The notes under the pieces were generated by a model. The model saw only the letters and a program-made list of their open reading frames with translations, did not search any database and had not been told where the DNA came from. From NCBI RefSeq assembly GCF_048544455.1, contig NC_133536.1:37218652-37282651 (forward strand): 64,000 nucleotides of DNA. The letters run 5' to 3'. The DNA comes from Silene latifolia. Taxonomy: Eukaryota > Streptophyta > Magnoliopsida > Caryophyllales > Caryophyllaceae. A program made the position numbers and the translations under genes. Positions 59,945 to 64,000 of this stretch are shown here, one piece after another; within the stretch, counting starts at the first letter, position 1; the number at the start of each line of letters is the position of its first letter.

Positions 59945-60710
59945 TATCTACACAATTAAGATATATCCAGCCCATACTTTATAAGACCCGAATAATTATG
60001 CTCGTATTATATTATCCAGATGGATCACTATATTGAGGTATACTTAAATGATAGCCAACAAGTACAATCGTATAATAGTATCTCTCTTGTGACAGTCACA
60101 AATTGTGATGGCCCCAAATGTGATAACTTTAAGATAAAAAGTAACCACTAATAAAATGTTACCTATCAAATAATGGTCACATTTTCTCATTAAAATATTC
60201 ACATTTGAGACCGTCATAATTTGTCACGAAAAAGAGCCCGTCACAAATGAGAATTTGCATTGGTCAAATACAGTTCTAATATGTGACACCTGAAAATTGT
60301 ATTCATTTTATAACCTTATGAGCTCAATAGTGTTATAACATTCTAACTGTCTTATGCAATTCGGTCCATCAATCATACTAACGTAGGATCAAAGCGGCAT
60401 TTGCTCAAGTTGTCGTAACATGACCCTCATTGAATTGGTCACATATGCCAATACAACCAAGGACATGAATCTAGTATAGGTGTGTAGCTGGAAACAACAT
60501 CCGAATGTGATCCAAAATATGCATATTTCGAACTGATCCGCCTTAAACTTTATTGAGGTCAACAATATAAACAAGTAGTAGAGTAAATAACTGAAAACTT
60601 TAAACTTTAACTTTATTTGCATATAACCTTAACCGAATACCCTATTAAATATTGTCATACAAGCAATGGTATAACTACAAACTCCCACTAAAACTCAATA
60701 TACGTAGAAG
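59945..60710. other. Spacer with a small inverted-repeat element
   Basis: No supported gene. 60082-60240 has inverted ends: TTGTGACAGTCACAAATTGT at left and, reversed, TCGTGACAAATTATGACGG at right, with CAAATGTGA further in on both arms. This is compatible with a degenerate MITE. Confidence 0.45.
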
Positions 60711-62255
60711 TCAGAGTGGCTTGTCCATGCCATTCACTATGCGTAATCCCGTGACAAAAAAATTTAACCATAATGCCGGATTAGATGCCTCATAACAAGC
60801 TATGAATTCTGCTTCCACGGTGTAAATAACCGTAATAAGTGATTGCTTAACACTTTTCCAAGACAGAACTCCACCAACCATTAGAAAAATATATCCTGAT
60901 GTGGATTTTAAATTGTCTTGACATCCCGCAAAATCAGTGTTAGAATACCCAATAACCTCAAGCTGATATGACCTCTTATAAGTGAGCATATAATGTTTTG
61001 TTCTTTAGAGGTATCACATAACTCTCTTTACTGCTTTCCAGTGATAAATCTTTGGATTGCTGAGATATCTGTCTAACATCTCAACTATGTATGCAATGTC
61101 AGGTCTTTTACAAACCTATGCATACATCAAAACTCCCTACAACCGAAACATAAGGGATATTCTGCATTTCTTTAGTTCAAACTCATTCTTTGGGCAATGA
61201 GTGAGACTGAACTTATCTCCTTTAGCAACAAGGGTATCTATCGGTCTGCAGTCTTGCATGCGAAGCCTTTTCAAAGCCGTCTCGATATAGCACTTTTGTG
61301 ATAGAATAAGAGTGCCTTGGACACGATCTCGGTATATCTGAATCCCTAACACAAAAGAGGCGTCTCCAAGATCTTTCATTCAAAATTTTGAGGAAGAAAT
61401 CTCTTGGTTTTGTGCAACAACAAGCCTTATCGTTGTTGAGAAGCAATATATCATCAACATATAGAACCAGAAAGATATGATTATTCCTATTGAACTTGTG
61501 ATATACACAATCATTTACCAAATTAGTCTCAAAACCATAAGACATTACAGTTTGATGAAATTTGTAGTACCACTGACGAGAAGCTTGCTTAAGCCCATAA
61601 ACGGATTTCTTTAATTTACAGACCACATTCTTTAAATCTCCTGTCACAAAGTGTTCTGGTTGCTGTATATAAATTGTTTATTCAATGTTACCAATGAGAA
61701 ACGCCGTCTTAACATCCATTTGATGTAGCTTAAGATCAAAATATGCCACAATTGCCATTATAGTCCTGAAGGAGTCTTTCGATGAAACTCGCAAATAAGC
61801 CTCCTTATAATAATTGCCTTCCTTTTAAGTGTAGCCCTTAGCGACAAGACGTGCCTTATACCTTATCACATTACCATTTGAATCCCTTTTGGCCTTAAAT
61901 ATCCATTTGCAACCAATGGGTTTCTTACCTTCTGGTACTGAAACAAGGTCCCGAACGTCATTGTCAGTCATGAACTTTATCTCTTCGTTCATGCATGGCA
62001 TCAATCCATTTTTGTAAGTTAGGACTTTTAATGGCATGACGACAAGTGATTGGATCATCTTCTACCATTGCATTATCTAACGCTTGATCAGGGAGTAGTG
62101 TATTAAGTTTTTCTATTACTACATCAATATCTTCACTTTCAAGAAGAAAGCTAGTAATATAGTCATCTGAAATTGCAGTTCTCCTTTCTCTTATGGATCT
62201 CCTTAATGGAACTTATTCTTGAGGTTGCTGAACCATATCAGAATTAATAAATTTA
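60711..62255 (-). pseudogene. Copia pol fragment (reverse transcriptase and RNase H)
   Basis: Minus strand, different from the Copia element at 1-21852. Order: REERRTAIS/acidic linker (62250-62060), GCKWIFKAKRDSNGNVIRYK (about 61900), MDVKTAFLIGNIE, KSVYGLKQASRQW (61605), YVDDILL (about 61450), MKDLGDASFVLGIQIYRDR (61379), RNase H TDFAGCQDNLKSTSGYIFLM (about 60930) and AEFIACYEASNPALWL. Stops and frameshifts lie near 61825, 61680, 61380 and 61020. No LTR or polypurine tract is seen, so it is a fragment. Confidence 0.9.
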
Positions 62256-62303
62256 TCATGGGTAATTGGTCGTACTCACTTGGAGGTTTACTTTTCGGTT
62301 ACT

Positions 62304-64000
62304 TGTCGTTAAGAGCACCTGGACCAAAACAATATTTATAACTTCACAATCAACTCTACTAGTAGTAAAGAGGCAAGTAAAGGTCGGATCCCAAGAGACG
62401 GGTATTGATGTAGGATTTTCGATTGCAAGTAACGGTGTCTAGGGGTGTCACGATTTGGGGTTGAGATGAGAAGATCACTAAACTAAATAGCAATAAAAGT
62501 AAACAAGCAAGATGATTAAAAAGAGATGTAAACAATTGATTAAAAGCACTAGGGTGTCATGGGGTCATGGGGGATTCATGGGAATTGATCATACAAACAT
62601 ATTCTCAAATTATAAGCAAGCAATTATTGTTGTGATGGATCGAGTTGGTTTATATCTTACAATCCTAGGAAGGTTTGGGTCCCGGAGCCGAATTGATTAG
62701 ATTGTACAACACCTACAAGTCGACTTAATCCTCCTTACTCAACTATATGCATGGTCTAATGAGACTCGAGTTGGTTTATGTCTTATAAGTCTCATTGAAA
62801 AGGTAAGTGATGGGTAAAAAATGCAAGGATTCATAGGCTCGCATTTCATTAAACATAACATGTGCATAAGTTGAGATCACAACAAGCAAGCAAATAAATT
62901 ATGAAAACATATTAAATTAAGCATGAATCATCCCCCATGTTGGTTTCCCCTAATTACCCATTAACCCTAGCTAAGGAAACTACTCACTCATTATCAAGTT
63001 TAGCATGTTAACAAGGTTGTCAATTATATCAACAAAGCAAAACATGATGAATAAATGAAGATGATTAACAATAATTAAAAAGGGATTAAGAGAATTATAC
63101 CTACTAATGATTCCAATAATAAAGCAAAGAATAATAGAAGTACTTGATGATTGATTGGAAGGTTGTTAATCTCCCAATAATAACCCAAATAATCTTTAAT
63201 TACCCAAAATAAAAGATGAACAAAAGAGAGATTAAGGAAATGAGATTTTTATTAAGACTTGATTAGAAGTTGATTACAAGATTAAGAAGAGATTAGAATG
63301 ATATAAACTACTCTAAGGATTGATAAGAAGAACAAGATTAACCTAATTAGACTAATGGGGTATTTATAGTGGGGATTAGGTATACAAATTAGGGTTTACT
63401 AAGGGGTTAAATGACGATTAAGTCCTTGAGGAATCGCTCCTCTCAAAAGAGATGCCGGTCTCTATTTTGCCGGTCTTTCATAAATATGCGCATTTTTCAT
63501 GGAGGGAAGAAAAGGTCGTGTGGGCCTGTAAGAGAATCCGAGCGTCCAAAGGGTCGGAACAGGCGGATTTCCTGGTGGCTGGACGGGCGGATTGATAGGC
63601 TGGACGAGCGGATTGTGGCGTTGTTGGACGGGCGTCCCTCTAGCAAAGACGCTCGGATTCCTGAAGTGTTGGACGGGGGTCTTGCCTTGTTGGACGGGCG
63701 GATTGTGTTCCAGCCTTCTTTTCTTCTTCCAATAATCCTCCGGGATTTAGTCGGGGATGCAAGGATTTCTTCATCATTGTCCATCTACTATAATATGTAC
63801 AAAGGCCTTCTAGTCTTGTCTTCTCTTTGATGCTTGGTCATTAGATTCGATCAATTTAGCTCTATTTTGCCATGAAAATGCAAGGTTTGCACTCCTCTCC
63901 TACCAAGGGAACAAAACCTCAAAGAATATGCAAAACAAAGGACTAAAATAGTAAATGACCCAATTATGCACTAAAAAGTATAGGAACGAGGCTAATTTGG
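62304..64000 (-). repeat. Reverse LTR of a Tat/Athila-like element (runs off the window)
   Basis: The plus-strand left edge TGTCGTTAAGAGCACC is the reversed end of an LTR whose terminal part (GGGATCCGACCTTTACTTGCC on the minus strand) has the typical layout. A minus-strand TATA box CTATAAATA corresponds to 63361-63369. Short ORFs inside have no family motif. The start of the LTR is beyond 64000. Confidence 0.6.
63580..63702. promoter_or_regulatory. GGACGGGCG(GA/TC) word array
   Basis: TGGACGGGCGGA-like words start at 63580, 63601, 63625, 63670 and 63691 (21, 24, 45, 21). The one at 63625 contains GGACGGGCGTCC, with perfect arms GGACG/CGTCC. It lies upstream (in LTR sense) of the TATA box at 63369, about 210 bp away. 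Confidence 0.6.

Noticed and set aside
58294..59984. ORFs rich in G-S-R-V on both strands
   Set aside because: Translations of GGGTCGGGT subterminal repeats of the hAT element.
63411..63830. 139-codon plus-strand ORF with LDGR repeats
   Set aside because: It translates the TGGACGGGCGGA word array inside an LTR, antisense to the LTR; no family pattern.

Overview
This is a gene-poor, repeat-saturated stretch of a flowering-plant nuclear genome, very probably a eudicot with a large genome. The evidence is intron-bearing genes, plant-type Copia, Ty3/gypsy-like, CACTA, hAT and MITE elements, long (TA)n tracts, and a seed-plant sulfated peptide hormone gene. I cannot fix the species. The only host gene that looks intact is a small three-exon gene at 24660-25811 for a secreted peptide precursor of the CASPARIAN STRIP INTEGRITY FACTOR (CIF) type.

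Layout. 1-21852 is one decayed Copia element that starts before the window. A rearranged Ty3/gypsy-like element (146-12189) lies in its leader and carries a broken antisense plant-mobile-domain gene. A gag-only LTR element (12883-17749, perfect TAAAC target duplication) lies in its gag. 21853-26155 is a host-like island with a hAT MITE, a minisatellite and the CIF-like gene. 26156-44919 is a CACTA element with matching 13-bp termini and an AGA duplication. Its minus-strand genes include a Transposase_24/Ulp1-like gene, an XS-like domain protein and two unknown ORFs. It is interrupted by a solo LTR (26676-27977) and by two TIR elements set in (TA)n tracts (about 31.25-35.05 kb and 35.17-40.30 kb). 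These carry F-box/LRR and LRR-kinase-like gene fragments and tRNA-like sequences. 45111-58136 is LTR-derived sequence: a reverse solo LTR (45315-54812, GTATG duplication) split by a complete gag-only element (45510-53160), then a second solo LTR (55738-57372). 58145-59936 is a non-autonomous hAT element, 60711-62255 a reverse Copia pol fragment, and 62304 to the end a reverse LTR.

The signal I find most novel is regulatory. Several distinct LTR families carry arrays of short palindromes of the form NNNCG-NN-CGNNN (for example ACTCGATCGAGT, CCCCGATCGGGG, GGACGGGCGTCC). Most lie just upstream of a TATA-like box. Centre-to-centre spacing is mostly 19, 20 or 21 bp, about two helical turns. The same arrays recur in leaders and 3' untranslated regions. 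Percent identities, insertion ages and expression could not be computed here.
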